Shown here one piece after another: positions 1-7,445 of a stretch of DNA of 64,000 bases. Under the pieces are notes generated by a model that saw only the letters and a program-made list of their open reading frames with translations, was not told the DNA's origin and searched no databases. This stretch comes from Lachnospiraceae bacterium (lineage in GTDB: Bacteria; Bacillota; Clostridia; Lachnospirales; Lachnospiraceae): contig CAJTDB010000005.1 of assembly GCA_910574965.1 (NCBI GenBank), positions 1 through 64,000 on the forward strand, in the 5' to 3' direction. Made by a program: the position numbers and the translations under genes. The number at the start of each line of letters is the position of its first letter. Positions within the stretch are counted from its first letter, which is position 1.

Positions 1-132
1 CAAATCACTAAATATTACTAGATAGTAAAACAAAAAAGTTGACAAAAAAATAAGCCTATTACAAGGCTTAAAGGTACTTTTTTGATTACTGATGTGTCAA
101 ACACCCGCCCAAAGACCAAACAAAGTATAAAA

Positions 133-159
133 AGAGCCACTTGAAAAACAAGCGGCTCT
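133..159 (-). terminator. Rho-independent terminator of toxin mRNA, copy 1
   Basis: AGAGCC-a-CTTG and CAAG-c-GGCTCT form an 11-bp stem; on the minus strand it is followed by TTTTTATACTTT. It would end a toxin transcript that covers the whole antisense RNA. The same bases contain the -35 hexamer of the antisense promoter. Confidence 0.7.
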
Positions 160-169
160 GGTGTATAAT
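141..169 (+). promoter_or_regulatory. Promoter of antisense RNA, copy 1
   Basis: TTGAAA (141-146), 17-bp spacer, TATAAT (164-169). It drives transcription to the right toward the 3' end of the minus-strand toxin gene. Confidence 0.75.
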
Positions 170-175
170 CTAATC

Positions 176-281
176 AGAAAGGTTTATCGGACACGAAGTT
201 CCGATCTGCCCTCAGTAAAATTTTAGCTAATTAAAGAAATAAGCGTCCAACTTTCTCCGGGTCGGGATGCTTATTTCTTTT
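176..281 (+). ncRNA. Putative type I antitoxin RNA, copy 1
   Basis: Predicted RNA of about 105 nt starting 7 nt after a sigma-A promoter. It contains a stem ATCGGA...TCCGAT near 186-206 and ends in an inverted repeat (GAAATAAGC...GCTTATTTC, about 235-280) followed by Ts. It is complementary to the 3' part of the toxin mRNA. The arrangement matches type I systems of the TxpA/RatA type, where the RNA pairs with the toxin 3' end. The 5' and 3' ends are inferred. Confidence 0.65.
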
Positions 282-351
282 TATGATTGTCTATGTAAGA
301 CAGAGCCGCAAAAATAACAAGCAATAATGTCAAAACTTCCATCACGCTCAT
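271..351 (-). CDS. Holin-like type I toxin peptide, copy 1 (26 aa)
   Basis: A 26-residue ORF reading MSVMEVLTLLLVIFAALSY, then a short polar tail ending in three lysines. One hydrophobic helix with a charged C-terminus is the hallmark of small membrane toxins annotated as putative holin-like toxins in Firmicutes. The start is ATG at 351, preceded on the minus strand by AGAGGGTGG as ribosome site. The gene has its own promoter (431-459) and overlaps a convergent antisense RNA. Toxicity is inferred from architecture, not shown. Confidence 0.75.
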   Translation of the reverse strand: MSVMEVLTLLLVIFAALSYIDNHKKK

Positions 352-430
352 GGGCACCACCCTCTTTCGTAAGACTGGAGGGCATCTATCAGGAAATCGC
401 ATCCTGCTTTCTGTTCAGTTATACATTCCC

Positions 431-459
431 ATTATAGCATAGATATAGATATTTCTCAA
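431..459 (-). promoter_or_regulatory. Promoter of toxin gene, copy 1
   Basis: On the minus strand: TTGAGA (459-454), 17 bp, TATAAT (436-431). The transcript would begin near 424, giving a 5' leader of about 70 nt before the toxin start. Confidence 0.75.
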
Positions 460-469
460 TCAAAAAAGA

Positions 470-900
470 GAAAATGAGCATATTCGTTTTAGGGTGATTT
501 GTTTCAAGCATTTCAGCTTTTAAAACAGAAATAAGATACAAATAAACCGGACCTGTCAAAAATGGATATGTGATACATAAATCAATACAGTATGTAAAAT
601 TAATATCCAGGAAGGAGTTTATCATACTTGTAGAAATTTTTCCTTTAGGAATATTTGCAACAATGTACATATCAAAATCAATATTACATTATAAAAAAAT
701 GAAGTTATACAAGTTGATAAGAACTATTGGCTTATCAGTATACAGTAGGTTGCCCCCACATTATCTGATTAAGTTTATCTATAATGAGTATTTCATAATA
801 GTAAAAAAGTCATTCTGTACATCAGAAAAAATGATATGGAGCATGATGAAGCTGGTGATGGAAATATGATATATGGTGGAGAAATAGAATTCTAAAACAA
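470..900. other. AT-rich spacer between the two toxin modules; no supported gene
   Basis: Short open frames exist on both strands (for example 570-869 plus and 419-670 minus), but they lack a convincing ribosome site, start with weak codons or run through the toxin promoter, and show no recognisable domain. Treated as non-coding. Confidence 0.6.
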
Positions 901-912
901 AAAAGTATAAAA

Positions 913-939
913 AGAGCCACTTGAAAAACAAGCGGCTCT
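913..939 (-). terminator. Rho-independent terminator of toxin mRNA, copy 2
   Basis: Same hairpin as copy 1 (AGAGCC-a-CTTG / CAAG-c-GGCTCT), followed on the minus strand by a T-rich run. It again overlaps the antisense promoter. Confidence 0.7.
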
Positions 940-949
940 GGTGTATAAT
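921..949 (+). promoter_or_regulatory. Promoter of antisense RNA, copy 2
   Basis: TTGAAA (921-926), 17-bp spacer, TATAAT (944-949), identical to copy 1. Confidence 0.75.
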
Positions 950-955
950 CGAATC

Positions 956-1060
956 AGAAAGGTTTATCGGACACGAAGTTCCGATTGCCCTCAGTTAAAA
1001 TGTATATTAAAGAATAAGCATCCTAACTTTGCGAGGGTCAGGGATGCTTATTTCTTTTTA
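956..1060 (+). ncRNA. Putative type I antitoxin RNA, copy 2
   Basis: Second copy of the antisense RNA. It keeps the ATCGGA/TCCGAT stem and the terminal AAGCATCC / GGATGCTT inverted repeat, with small indels relative to copy 1. Whether each RNA silences only its own toxin or both cannot be told from sequence. Confidence 0.65.
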
Positions 1061-1134
1061 TGATTGTCTATGTAAGACAGAGCCGCAAAAATAACAAGCA
1101 ATAATGTTAAAACTTCCATCATGCTCACGGGCAT
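1048..1134 (-). CDS. Holin-like type I toxin peptide, copy 2 (26-28 aa)
   Basis: Same hydrophobic peptide as copy 1. The ATG used in copy 1 is GTG here (1128), while an in-frame ATG two codons upstream (1134) gives a start MPVSMMEVLT. The residue order Ser-Val-Met-Met is partly swapped, but the hydrophobic core and the tri-lysine end are unchanged, so the peptide is under constraint or the duplication is recent. Ribosome site AGAGGGTGATG lies directly upstream. Promoter at 1208-1236. Confidence 0.72.
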   Translation of the reverse strand: MPVSMMEVLTLLLVIFAALSYIDNHKKK

Positions 1135-1207
1135 CACCCTCTTTCGTAAGACTAGAGGGCATCTATCAGAAAATCGCATCCTGCTTTCTGCTCAGTTATA
1201 CATTCCC

Positions 1208-1236
1208 ATTATAACATGAATACACATACTTCTCAA
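1208..1236 (-). promoter_or_regulatory. Promoter of toxin gene, copy 2
   Basis: On the minus strand TTGAGA (1236-1231), 17 bp, TATAAT (1213-1208). Confidence 0.75.
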
Positions 1237-1352
1237 TTAAAAACAATCCAACAATTATACATTGACATCTGCACACGAAAATGCCGCGAGTCATTTGCAA
1301 AATAAAATCACAAGAAAGAAGGAAAGTATTATGCCTGTCATCGGGCACTGGT

Positions 1353-2021
1353 TCAGGTCACAATCCGTCCGTCCTCAATTCGCACAATCCGATCTGCCCT
1401 CTGGGCAATTTCGGGATTGTGGGTAATCATTACAATCGTCTGACAAAATTCTTTGCTGCTCATTTGCAGTAAGCCCATCACATCATCGCTTGTCTTGGAA
1501 TCCAGATTCCCGGTGGGTTCATCGGCCAGAATAATTGCAGGCTTGGATGCCAGAGCGCGGGCGATGGCCACCCGCTGCTGCTGTCCGCCGGAGAGATGGT
1601 TGGGCAGGCTGTCTAGTTTTTCCTTCAGTCCCAGCAGTTCTATGACCTTCATAATAAATGTATGGTCTGGTTTTTGCCGGTCCAGAGAAAGCGGGAACAC
1701 AATATTCTCCCATACGGTCAGAACAGGGATCAGATTATAGTTTTGAAAGACAAATCCAATCTGTTTCCGGCGAAAAATAGTCGCCTGTTCCCGGTCCAGC
1801 GCTGCAAGCTCCGTGCCGCCGATCTGAACGCTTCCTTCCGTGGGGGCATCAAGCCCGCCCAGCATATTCAGCAGGGTAGATTTCCCGCTTCCGGAGGTAC
1901 CAATAATGGCGGTGAACTTTCCCTGTTCAATTTCCAAATCTACGCCGTCCAGGGCTCGGACCTGGGCATCGCCGACACCATAATATTTTTTGAGGCCGAC
2001 AGCTTTTAAAATACTTTTCAT
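1353..2021 (-). CDS. ABC transporter ATP-binding protein (MacB/LolD-type)
   Basis: A 222-aa nucleotide-binding subunit that energises the FtsX-type permease encoded just upstream. Visible motifs are Walker [10 protein letters not shown] near residue 41, Q-loop NYN, signature [15 protein letters not shown] and Walker [13 protein letters not shown] with the D-loop. These are typical of the MacB/LolD/FtsE group that drives peptide or lipoprotein export and antimicrobial peptide resistance. Start ATG 2021 has AGGAGA 11 nt upstream. Last gene of a minus-strand unit starting at 4634, with 21 bp to the permease gene. Substrate unknown. Confidence 0.92.
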   Translation of the reverse strand: MKSILKAVGLKKYYGVGDAQVRALDGVDLEIEQGKFTAIIGTSGSGKSTLLNMLGGLDAPTEGSVQIGGTELAALDREQATIFRRKQIGFVFQNYNLIPVLTVWENIVFPLSLDRQKPDHTFIMKVIELLGLKEKLDSLPNHLSGGQQQRVAIARALASKPAIILADEPTGNLDSKTSDDVMGLLQMSSKEFCQTIVMITHNPEIAQRADRIVRIEDGRIVT

Positions 2022-2042
2022 ACATGTGTCTCCTTTCTGTTG

Positions 2043-4634
2043 TCATTCCGTTATACGGAGCTGCTCTACAATACTGCCCTTGCGGAAACAACGCAGGGCC
2101 AGTATCGGTACAACAGCGGATACCAGCAGTAAAACCACGCAGGCTCCCAAAGCGGGAAGCAGTGTAAAATGAAACGTGAATTGCCACATGGAATCCACCA
2201 GGCTTTTTACCAGTGTCAGGTTCAGTGCTGCTGCCAGAACCAGTCCGAAAAGGCAGGCCCCTGCGGCGTAATAAACGCCTTCCCATACCATCATGCCTGT
2301 CAACTGCCGACGGGTCATGCCTACACTCTCCATGGCGGCAAACTCCTGCCGGCGGGTCAGAATCGTAGTGATGATGGTATTTATCAGATTCAGCACCCCG
2401 GCAAGACCGAAAATCAGTCCCACGAATCCGCCTACAAAGCGGATCATCTGTTGTGTTCCTTCGGAACTTTTCCGGGCGGACTGTGCCGAGAGGTAGTTCA
2501 TACTGGGGTCTGTCGTTTTCATGTAGTCTTCCAGGAAAGCGGTCATTTCTGCCTCGTATTCGTCCTCTATGTTAAAAGAATATTTGTAAACCGTCGGTTG
2601 CTCATATAACTTCTCGTAAATATTAGCGGGAAGATACAAAAACAGGCCGTCTCCGCCGATTTCGTTAGGACCATTCACAGTAAAGCCGATTTCCTGATCG
2701 TCACCGTTGAGGGCGGCTTTTGCAAGTATGGGCAGTTCCATTATCGGCGTGCCGTTTTTATAGACGGTAATGATTTGCCCCACATCTGCCAAATCCAACA
2801 TCGGCACAAAGGACATATCTCTGCGGTTTACGCCCACACCAACTAATATACCGTCTCCGGCGGCCATCTTCTCATAAAGAACATGAGGGTTTGTCTCCCC
2901 TTCTCTTAGGTCCATGCGGGCCAGAGCGTTTTCTGCCATACCATAGACGTTGCAGATCATGCGTCCATCATCGCCAAGACCATAATGATTGTAAACATGA
3001 TCATAGCCAAAGGTAAGACCGCTGGAATCATTTCTGTAAGTCTCTCCTGTCAGCGAATGACCAAAGTCATAGGTAACATTGGTATCTTCTGCGGTGTTTT
3101 TGTAAACTACGGATCCGTCGGTGATGCCCGGCCGGGCAGCGATGTCTGCGATGGTCTTTGCTTTCAGTGCATCAGAGCGCCGGACAAATCCCTTGAAGTT
3201 GCTGGTGCTGGCCTCATTTACGACGGCGAAATCCGTGCGCATCATAAAAGCGGTTTCTTTTTCCACGTCCACGCTGTCCGCCGCCGTGCCCGCGCAGTTT
3301 AACAGCACGACACAAAGCGTCAGAGACAGCATAATAAATGCAGTCCTTTGCCGGTTTCGTCCCAGATTGGACCAGGCCAGCCGGGGAATACTGGTTCCTA
3401 GTGCGCTCTTTCGAGAGGCTCTTCGTCCTCCGCTGTTTTCCACATAGCGAAATGCATCAATGGGAGGTGTATTGGCGGCAATTCGAATTGGCTTGCGGGT
3501 ACTGCAAAAGACGGTCAGTGCCGTCAGAGCTGCTGCTGTCAGGAAAAGTGCCGAAGAGGGAGAGACATCGGCAGCTAAATGTCTGTACTCGGTGACTACC
3601 ATATTCATAATCAGAGGCAGAGCTGCCTTTCCGGTGAAAAAACCAACCAGCAGGCCCAGGGGAATTCCGATGCAGCTAAGCCAGAACGCCTGCTGGTTTA
3701 TCAGTCTGCGAACCTGCTTTCGGCTCATGCCAATGGTCCGGTAAAGGCCAAAGCGGCGAATGTCCTGCATAACGGCAATGTCAAATACATTGTAAATTAA
3801 AAGATAGCCGCACAGCATGAACAGCGCGGCAAATACCACGGTTGCTGTGATCTGGAAAAAACTCGGCCGGGTATTTGTGACTTGATTTACAACGGCCGGC
3901 ATGTAATTGGGGGCATTCATGTCGTCCGGCTCGCCTCCCAGGCCGAAGACCAATTCCCGAAGCTTTTTCTCCAGATTCAAGGTACTGCGGACCGTAAAAT
4001 CAGACCAGTAAGTACCGGCCAATTCACGGTCCGCAGAAAAGGTATACCGGAAAATTTCCGGATGCTCTTCCCGAAAGGCGGTTCCGGCCCATAACACGCT
4101 CATCTGGCTGTTGAGAGCCTCGTACCAGCCGGAGACGATCATGGGGAGTGTATAATGTTGTCCATGAGCAGTAAACGCAATCATAATTTCCGCCCCGACT
4201 TCCGGCTCTATACCTAAGTCCCGCAGGGCAAGGTCAGATGCAACCACTTCATTGGCTGCGCTGGGAGTTCTGCCGTGGGTAGGAACGCAGAAAGTCAGTT
4301 CCGCCTGTATTTCATCCTCTATGTTAAATTCGATGTTGTGACGGGAAGCATTGGTGAGGAATGCCACAGGCATCCGAAGACCTGCCGTGTCAATGAAGTC
4401 TGCCTGATGCAGAGCCTCGAACTGTTCCTCCGTCATATATCGGAGATCGCCGTCAGATTGACTCATTTTCTGCATCTGTATGGTCAGTGTAAAAGATTCG
4501 GCTGTTCCGATTACAATGGTGGTGATGGCAGTAAAAAGCACTGCGGTCAACGCAATGGCCAGGACCGCGATCCAATTTCGTGCCCGGCTGGCGGCAAAGC
4601 TTCGCCGCGTCAGGGTTTTCAATATATCGTCCAT
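2043..4634 (-). CDS. ABC transporter permease, FtsX family (863 aa)
   Basis: A large membrane subunit with an N-terminal membrane anchor (residues about 17-45), an extracytoplasmic domain of roughly 230 residues, three membrane segments near 270-390, a second anchor near 430, a second external domain and three C-terminal segments near 730-850. This duplicated FtsX arrangement is usual for permeases paired with a MacB-type ATPase and a nearby two-component system in peptide-sensing and resistance modules of Firmicutes. Ribosome site GGGAGG precedes ATG 4634. It has its own promoter with an 11-bp-period operator (4666-4719), separate from the regulator genes. The substrate is unknown; an antimicrobial peptide is inferred. 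Confidence 0.88.
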   Translation of the reverse strand: MDDILKTLTRRSFAASRARNWIAVLAIALTAVLFTAITTIVIGTAESFTLTIQMQKMSQSDGDLRYMTEEQFEALHQADFIDTAGLRMPVAFLTNASRHNIEFNIEDEIQAELTFCVPTHGRTPSAANEVVASDLALRDLGIEPEVGAEIMIAFTAHGQHYTLPMIVSGWYEALNSQMSVLWAGTAFREEHPEIFRYTFSADRELAGTYWSDFTVRSTLNLEKKLRELVFGLGGEPDDMNAPNYMPAVVNQVTNTRPSFFQITATVVFAALFMLCGYLLIYNVFDIAVMQDIRRFGLYRTIGMSRKQVRRLINQQAFWLSCIGIPLGLLVGFFTGKAALPLIMNMVVTEYRHLAADVSPSSALFLTAAALTALTVFCSTRKPIRIAANTPPIDAFRYVENSGGRRASRKSALGTSIPRLAWSNLGRNRQRTAFIMLSLTLCVVLLNCAGTAADSVDVEKETAFMMRTDFAVVNEASTSNFKGFVRRSDALKAKTIADIAARPGITDGSVVYKNTAEDTNVTYDFGHSLTGETYRNDSSGLTFGYDHVYNHYGLGDDGRMICNVYGMAENALARMDLREGETNPHVLYEKMAAGDGILVGVGVNRRDMSFVPMLDLADVGQIITVYKNGTPIMELPILAKAALNGDDQEIGFTVNGPNEIGGDGLFLYLPANIYEKLYEQPTVYKYSFNIEDEYEAEMTAFLEDYMKTTDPSMNYLSAQSARKSSEGTQQMIRFVGGFVGLIFGLAGVLNLINTIITTILTRRQEFAAMESVGMTRRQLTGMMVWEGVYYAAGACLFGLVLAAALNLTLVKSLVDSMWQFTFHFTLLPALGACVVLLLVSAVVPILALRCFRKGSIVEQLRITE

Positions 4635-4665
4635 GGAATTTCCTCCCGCATCTTTTTCTGACCGC

Positions 4666-4719
4666 AGTATACCAGCCGAATGTCACAATTATGGTACAAA
4701 AGTGTTACATTCCTGTACC
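4666..4719 (-). promoter_or_regulatory. Activated promoter with four 11-bp-spaced response-regulator half-sites
   Basis: Minus-strand hexamers GGTACA (4719), GTAACA (4708), GTACCA (4697) and GTGACA (4686) repeat at exactly 11 bp. They are followed after 9 bp by the -10 box TATACT (4671-4666). No good -35 exists 17 bp upstream of the -10. One-turn direct repeats overlapping a missing -35 are typical for OmpR-family activators, and the regulator gene at 6462-7145 is the obvious candidate. Confidence 0.7.
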
Positions 4720-4732
4720 TTTTATCTTCATT

Positions 4733-4766
4733 AAAAAGCAGCGCCCCGGCAAATACCGGAGCGCTG
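4733..4766 (-). terminator. Terminator after the first ABC ATPase gene
   Basis: AGCGCTCCGG-tatttg-CCGGGGCGCT followed on the minus strand by GCTTTTTAATG. It separates the regulator/ATPase unit from the permease unit. Confidence 0.85.
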
Positions 4767-4776
4767 GCAATGGGGT

Positions 4777-5442
4777 TTACTGTACAATACGCCCGTCCTG
4801 CAGACGCACCACATAATCGGCCAGCTGGGCAAGCTCCAAGTTGTGAGTAATCATAATTAAGGTTTGGTGAAAGGTGTCTGTTGTCATTTTTAAAAGCCCT
4901 GCCACATTTTGGCTGGTCTTGGCGTCAAAGCTCCCTGTGGGTTCATCGGCTAAGATGATGGCGGGTCTGGCAATGAGTGCACGGGCTATGGCAGTGCATT
5001 GCTGTCCCCCGCCGGAGAGCATATAAGGGAAATCGTCCAGCTTCTCCTGCAGCCCCAGAAGGCCGGTGAGCTTTTCAAAGAAAATCATGTCCGGCCTGGA
5101 ATTGTCCAGAGCCAGAGGAAACAGAATATTTTCCCGAACGGTCAGCTCCGGCACAAGGTTGCAGTCCTGAAAGACAAAGCCGATCTTCCGGCGGCGAAAG
5201 ATGGTTAGTTCCTCCTCCTGCAGCCTGCCTAGATTCACGCCGTCGATGATCACAGTTCCTTCCGTGGGCTTATAAAGACCACCGATTAGATTCAAGAGCG
5301 TAGTTTTTCCGCTGCCGGAGGCTCCGATGACAGCGGTGAGCTTTCCTTTTTCAATGGAGAGACTGATCCCGTCTACAGCTCTGACCTGCCGGGGTCCGCT
5401 GCCGAAATATTTTTTCAAATTTTGAACGGTTACGATATCCAT
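4777..5442 (-). CDS. ABC transporter ATP-binding protein with altered signature motif
   Basis: A 221-aa paralogue of the ATPase at 1353-2021, sharing Walker [10 protein letters not shown], Walker [13 protein letters not shown] and the closing [11 protein letters not shown]. The ABC signature reads [15 protein letters not shown] where the paralogue reads [15 protein letters not shown], so the signature Gln is Gly and the following conserved Arg is Cys. Both residues normally contact or position ATP across the dimer. It follows the histidine kinase gene by 12 bp with ribosome site AAGGAG, and has a terminator behind it. It may form a heterodimer with the other ATPase or act as a regulatory subunit; this is inference. 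Confidence 0.88.
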   Translation of the reverse strand: MDIVTVQNLKKYFGSGPRQVRAVDGISLSIEKGKLTAVIGASGSGKTTLLNLIGGLYKPTEGTVIIDGVNLGRLQEEELTIFRRRKIGFVFQDCNLVPELTVRENILFPLALDNSRPDMIFFEKLTGLLGLQEKLDDFPYMLSGGGQQCTAIARALIARPAIILADEPTGSFDAKTSQNVAGLLKMTTDTFHQTLIMITHNLELAQLADYVVRLQDGRIVQ

Positions 5443-5454
5443 AAAACTCCTTGT

Positions 5455-6465
5455 TTAACGCAGCAGGAATACGGAAAATGTGGAACCTCTGCCCGTTTCT
5501 GATGTCAGGGTGATATAGCCCTTTTGCCTGGTAATAAGTCCCTGGGCCAAATACAGGCCCAGCCCCACGCCTTCTGCTGCAGCCGAAGACGGTGTCCTGT
5601 AAAAACGTTTGAATACGTCGTTGTAATGTTCGGTCGGGATTCCAATTCCGGTGTCGGTGATATCAATTCTGATGTAAAACTGCCAGGGACGGACGCTGAC
5701 ATAGACGGTTCCGCCCTCCGGCGTGTACTTTACGGCGTTGTCCAGAAGATTGCCAAGAGCCTCCGCTGTCCACTTGGGGTCATGACGAATCGTTTCCTGG
5801 CTGCTGCAGTTGATATCGATCTGGATCTGTTTTCGGTCTGCCATAGCCGCAATGCTGCTGACCGCCTGGGCGATCGTGTCGTAGAGACTGGCGTTTTCCA
5901 TGTGTAGGACGAAGGTTCCGGTTTCTAAGCGGGACATTTTCATAAGAGACTGCATCAGAAAGTCCAGTTTGCTGACTTGCGCAGACAGGGTGGAGAGAAA
6001 TTCTGTCCGCTTTTCCTCCGGAAGCTCATGCTGACGCAGGATGTCTGTAAAAATTCGGATATTGGCTATGGGGGTTTTAACCTGGTGAGAAATATCGCTG
6101 ACCAGTTCCTGGATGGTCTGCTTGGTTTCCTCGCTCTGCCGCTGTCCTGACTGGGTCCGGTCATGGTATTGCAGAAGTTTTCCTTGTACCTTGGAGAGCT
6201 GGGAATCTTCATAAGGACGGTAATTCTCTGGTTCCTGGTCGTTTATCAGGGCGTCCAGAGTTTCGCAGACACTGTTGGCAAAATCAAATTCCCGCTGCTT
6301 CTGATGACGTTTCCACAAAAGGGTCAGAAGCAGAACTGCCAGTCCCAGACCAACAGCCGCGGCATGTAAAAGAGCAGCCGGCAGTTCCAGAAGGCCCAGC
6401 AGAATCAGCAGCAGTGCAGCCAGCGCCAGAAGGTGCGGCAGACATGCGGTGTGGTCCTGCTTCAT
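5455..6465 (-). CDS. Sensor histidine kinase, short intramembrane type
   Basis: A 336-aa kinase with two membrane helices (about residues 11-29 and 33-51) joined by almost no external loop, so it probably senses within the membrane or through the neighbouring transporter. A linker leads to the dimerisation domain with phospho-acceptor His127 in DISHQVKTPI, then a HATPase domain with NLLDNAVKYTP (N box), DTGIGIP (G1) and GVGLGLYLA (G2). The start ATG overlaps the regulator stop (ATGA). Kinases of this shape usually pair with ABC efflux systems in peptide resistance modules, which fits the gene order here. Confidence 0.92.
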   Translation of the reverse strand: MKQDHTACLPHLLALAALLLILLGLLELPAALLHAAAVGLGLAVLLLTLLWKRHQKQREFDFANSVCETLDALINDQEPENYRPYEDSQLSKVQGKLLQYHDRTQSGQRQSEETKQTIQELVSDISHQVKTPIANIRIFTDILRQHELPEEKRTEFLSTLSAQVSKLDFLMQSLMKMSRLETGTFVLHMENASLYDTIAQAVSSIAAMADRKQIQIDINCSSQETIRHDPKWTAEALGNLLDNAVKYTPEGGTVYVSVRPWQFYIRIDITDTGIGIPTEHYNDVFKRFYRTPSSAAAEGVGLGLYLAQGLITRQKGYITLTSETGRGSTFSVFLLR

Positions 6466-7145
6466 GTCTGTGCTCCCGTCCAGACGTAGCCCATGCCTCG
6501 AATCGTCTGGATGTAGGTGTGTCCGGTGCCTTCGATCTTGGCGCGCAGGCGGTTCATAGTTACTGTGAGGGTATGGTCGTCAATAAAATTGCCGTCAGCG
6601 TCCCACAACTTTTCCAGCAAAAGCCGCCGCGTAACTACGTTCCCGGCGTTGGCGGTCAGAAGCCGCAGCAGTTTGTACTCGTTGGGAGTCAGGGTCACTT
6701 TTTCGCCGCCCCGGACAGCGGTCATGGTCTGAAAATCCAAGTACAGAAAACCATCGTCAAAACGATCGCCATGGATCTTGTGCTTCCTGCGGCGCAGAAC
6801 CGCTTCCACGCGGCGCATTAAAATCTGGATGCTGAAAGGTTTTGTGATGTAGTCGTCTGCCCCCAGGTCGAAGCCGGCTAACTCATCTCGTTCCAGGTCG
6901 TTGGCGGTCAGAAAGATAACCGGCAGCTCCGGCAGGGACGTTTGGAGCTCCCGGCAGAGATCAAAGCCGCTTCCGTCGGGAAGGTTTACGTCCAGGACTG
7001 CCAGGTCAAATGAATCGTTTTCTAAAAACTGCCGGGCCTTTTGGCAGGTGTAGGCGGCGACAGAGAGATAACCGGCCTCATCCAATGCAAAACACAGTCC
7101 CGCGCTTAGTGCAAGGTCATCTTCCAAAACCAGGATTTTTGACAT
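6462..7145 (-). CDS. Response regulator, OmpR family
   Basis: A 227-aa two-domain regulator. The receiver domain has the acidic pair near residues 9-10, phospho-acceptor Asp52 in LAVLDVNLPDGSG, the conserved Thr in FLTAND and Lys in ITKPF. The C-terminal winged helix includes TPNEYKLLRLL and a final IRGMGYVW. It is the first gene of a minus-strand operon with the kinase (4-bp overlap) and an ATPase. The 11-bp-spaced repeats upstream of the permease gene suit this family and are its likely target. Confidence 0.95.
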   Translation of the reverse strand: MSKILVLEDDLALSAGLCFALDEAGYLSVAAYTCQKARQFLENDSFDLAVLDVNLPDGSGFDLCRELQTSLPELPVIFLTANDLERDELAGFDLGADDYITKPFSIQILMRRVEAVLRRRKHKIHGDRFDDGFLYLDFQTMTAVRGGEKVTLTPNEYKLLRLLTANAGNVVTRRLLLEKLWDADGNFIDDHTLTVTMNRLRAKIEGTGHTYIQTIRGMGYVWTGAQT

Positions 7146-7179
7146 GGGAGTTCACCTCCGTTCTTGTAATGCTTTTAGA

Positions 7180-7209
7180 ATTATATCTTATCGGGCGGGA
7201 ATCTGGCAA
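7180..7209 (-). promoter_or_regulatory. Promoter of the two-component operon
   Basis: On the minus strand TTGCCA (7209-7204), 18 bp, TATAAT (7185-7180). The leader to ATG 7145 is short and carries the ribosome site GGAGGTGAA. Confidence 0.65.
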
Positions 7210-7278
7210 TAGATTCTGTGCCCGATTCTGGCAGCAGATAGAATATGAGCGGGTAATCAGGGACGTCATTTTTGTTTT

Positions 7279-7306
7279 TTTATGCAATAAAAGTTCATTG
7301 CATAAA
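7279..7306. promoter_or_regulatory. Upstream pair of ROK-type operator sites
   Basis: TTTATGCAATAAA (7279-7291, perfect TTTAT-N3-ATAAA) and TTCATTGCATAAA (7294-7306, one mismatch) stand 15 bp apart. They match the site at 7422-7434. They may allow repressor looping over the promoter at 7367. Confidence 0.5.
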
Positions 7307-7366
7307 TAAATATTTTTACATAAAATTTGAACAAAAAACTTATTTTGAATAAATAGAATAAAAATA

Positions 7367-7395
7367 TTGACAAAAAGACCGTTTGAATGTATAAT
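7367..7395 (+). promoter_or_regulatory. Promoter of the GH32/ribulokinase operon
   Basis: TTGACA (7367-7372), 17 bp, TATAAT (7390-7395): a near-consensus sigma-A promoter. Confidence 0.85.
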
Positions 7396-7419
7396 ATGAC
7401 CTATAATACAGAGAAAAAT

Positions 7420-7437
7420 AATTTATTACATAAACTT
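7420..7437. promoter_or_regulatory. ROK repressor operator
   Basis: AATTTATTACATAAACTT holds TTTAT-tac-ATAAA. It lies about 20 bp after the expected transcription start and before the repressor gene itself, so autorepression of the operon is likely. A close match lies upstream of the transketolase genes at 17649-17665. Confidence 0.6.
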
Positions 7438-7445
7438 GGTGGGCA

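Larger units (their letters stand above)
121..1236. repeat. 780-bp-spaced direct duplication of a toxin-antitoxin module
   Basis: About 315 bp starting near 121 are repeated almost unchanged starting near 901. Each copy holds, in the same order, a hairpin terminator, a plus-strand promoter, an antisense RNA, a small minus-strand ORF and the ORF promoter. Differences between copies are scattered single bases and short indels, including a change of start codon. The AT-rich 430 bp between the copies are not part of the repeat. Confidence 0.85.

Noticed and set aside
419-670. 83-codon minus-strand ORF overlapping the toxin promoter
   Set aside because: Runs through the copy 1 promoter and has no ribosome site or domain.
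570-869. 99-codon plus-strand ORF between the two toxin modules
   Set aside because: Starts with GTG without a ribosome site, AT-rich, no recognisable domain; treated as chance.
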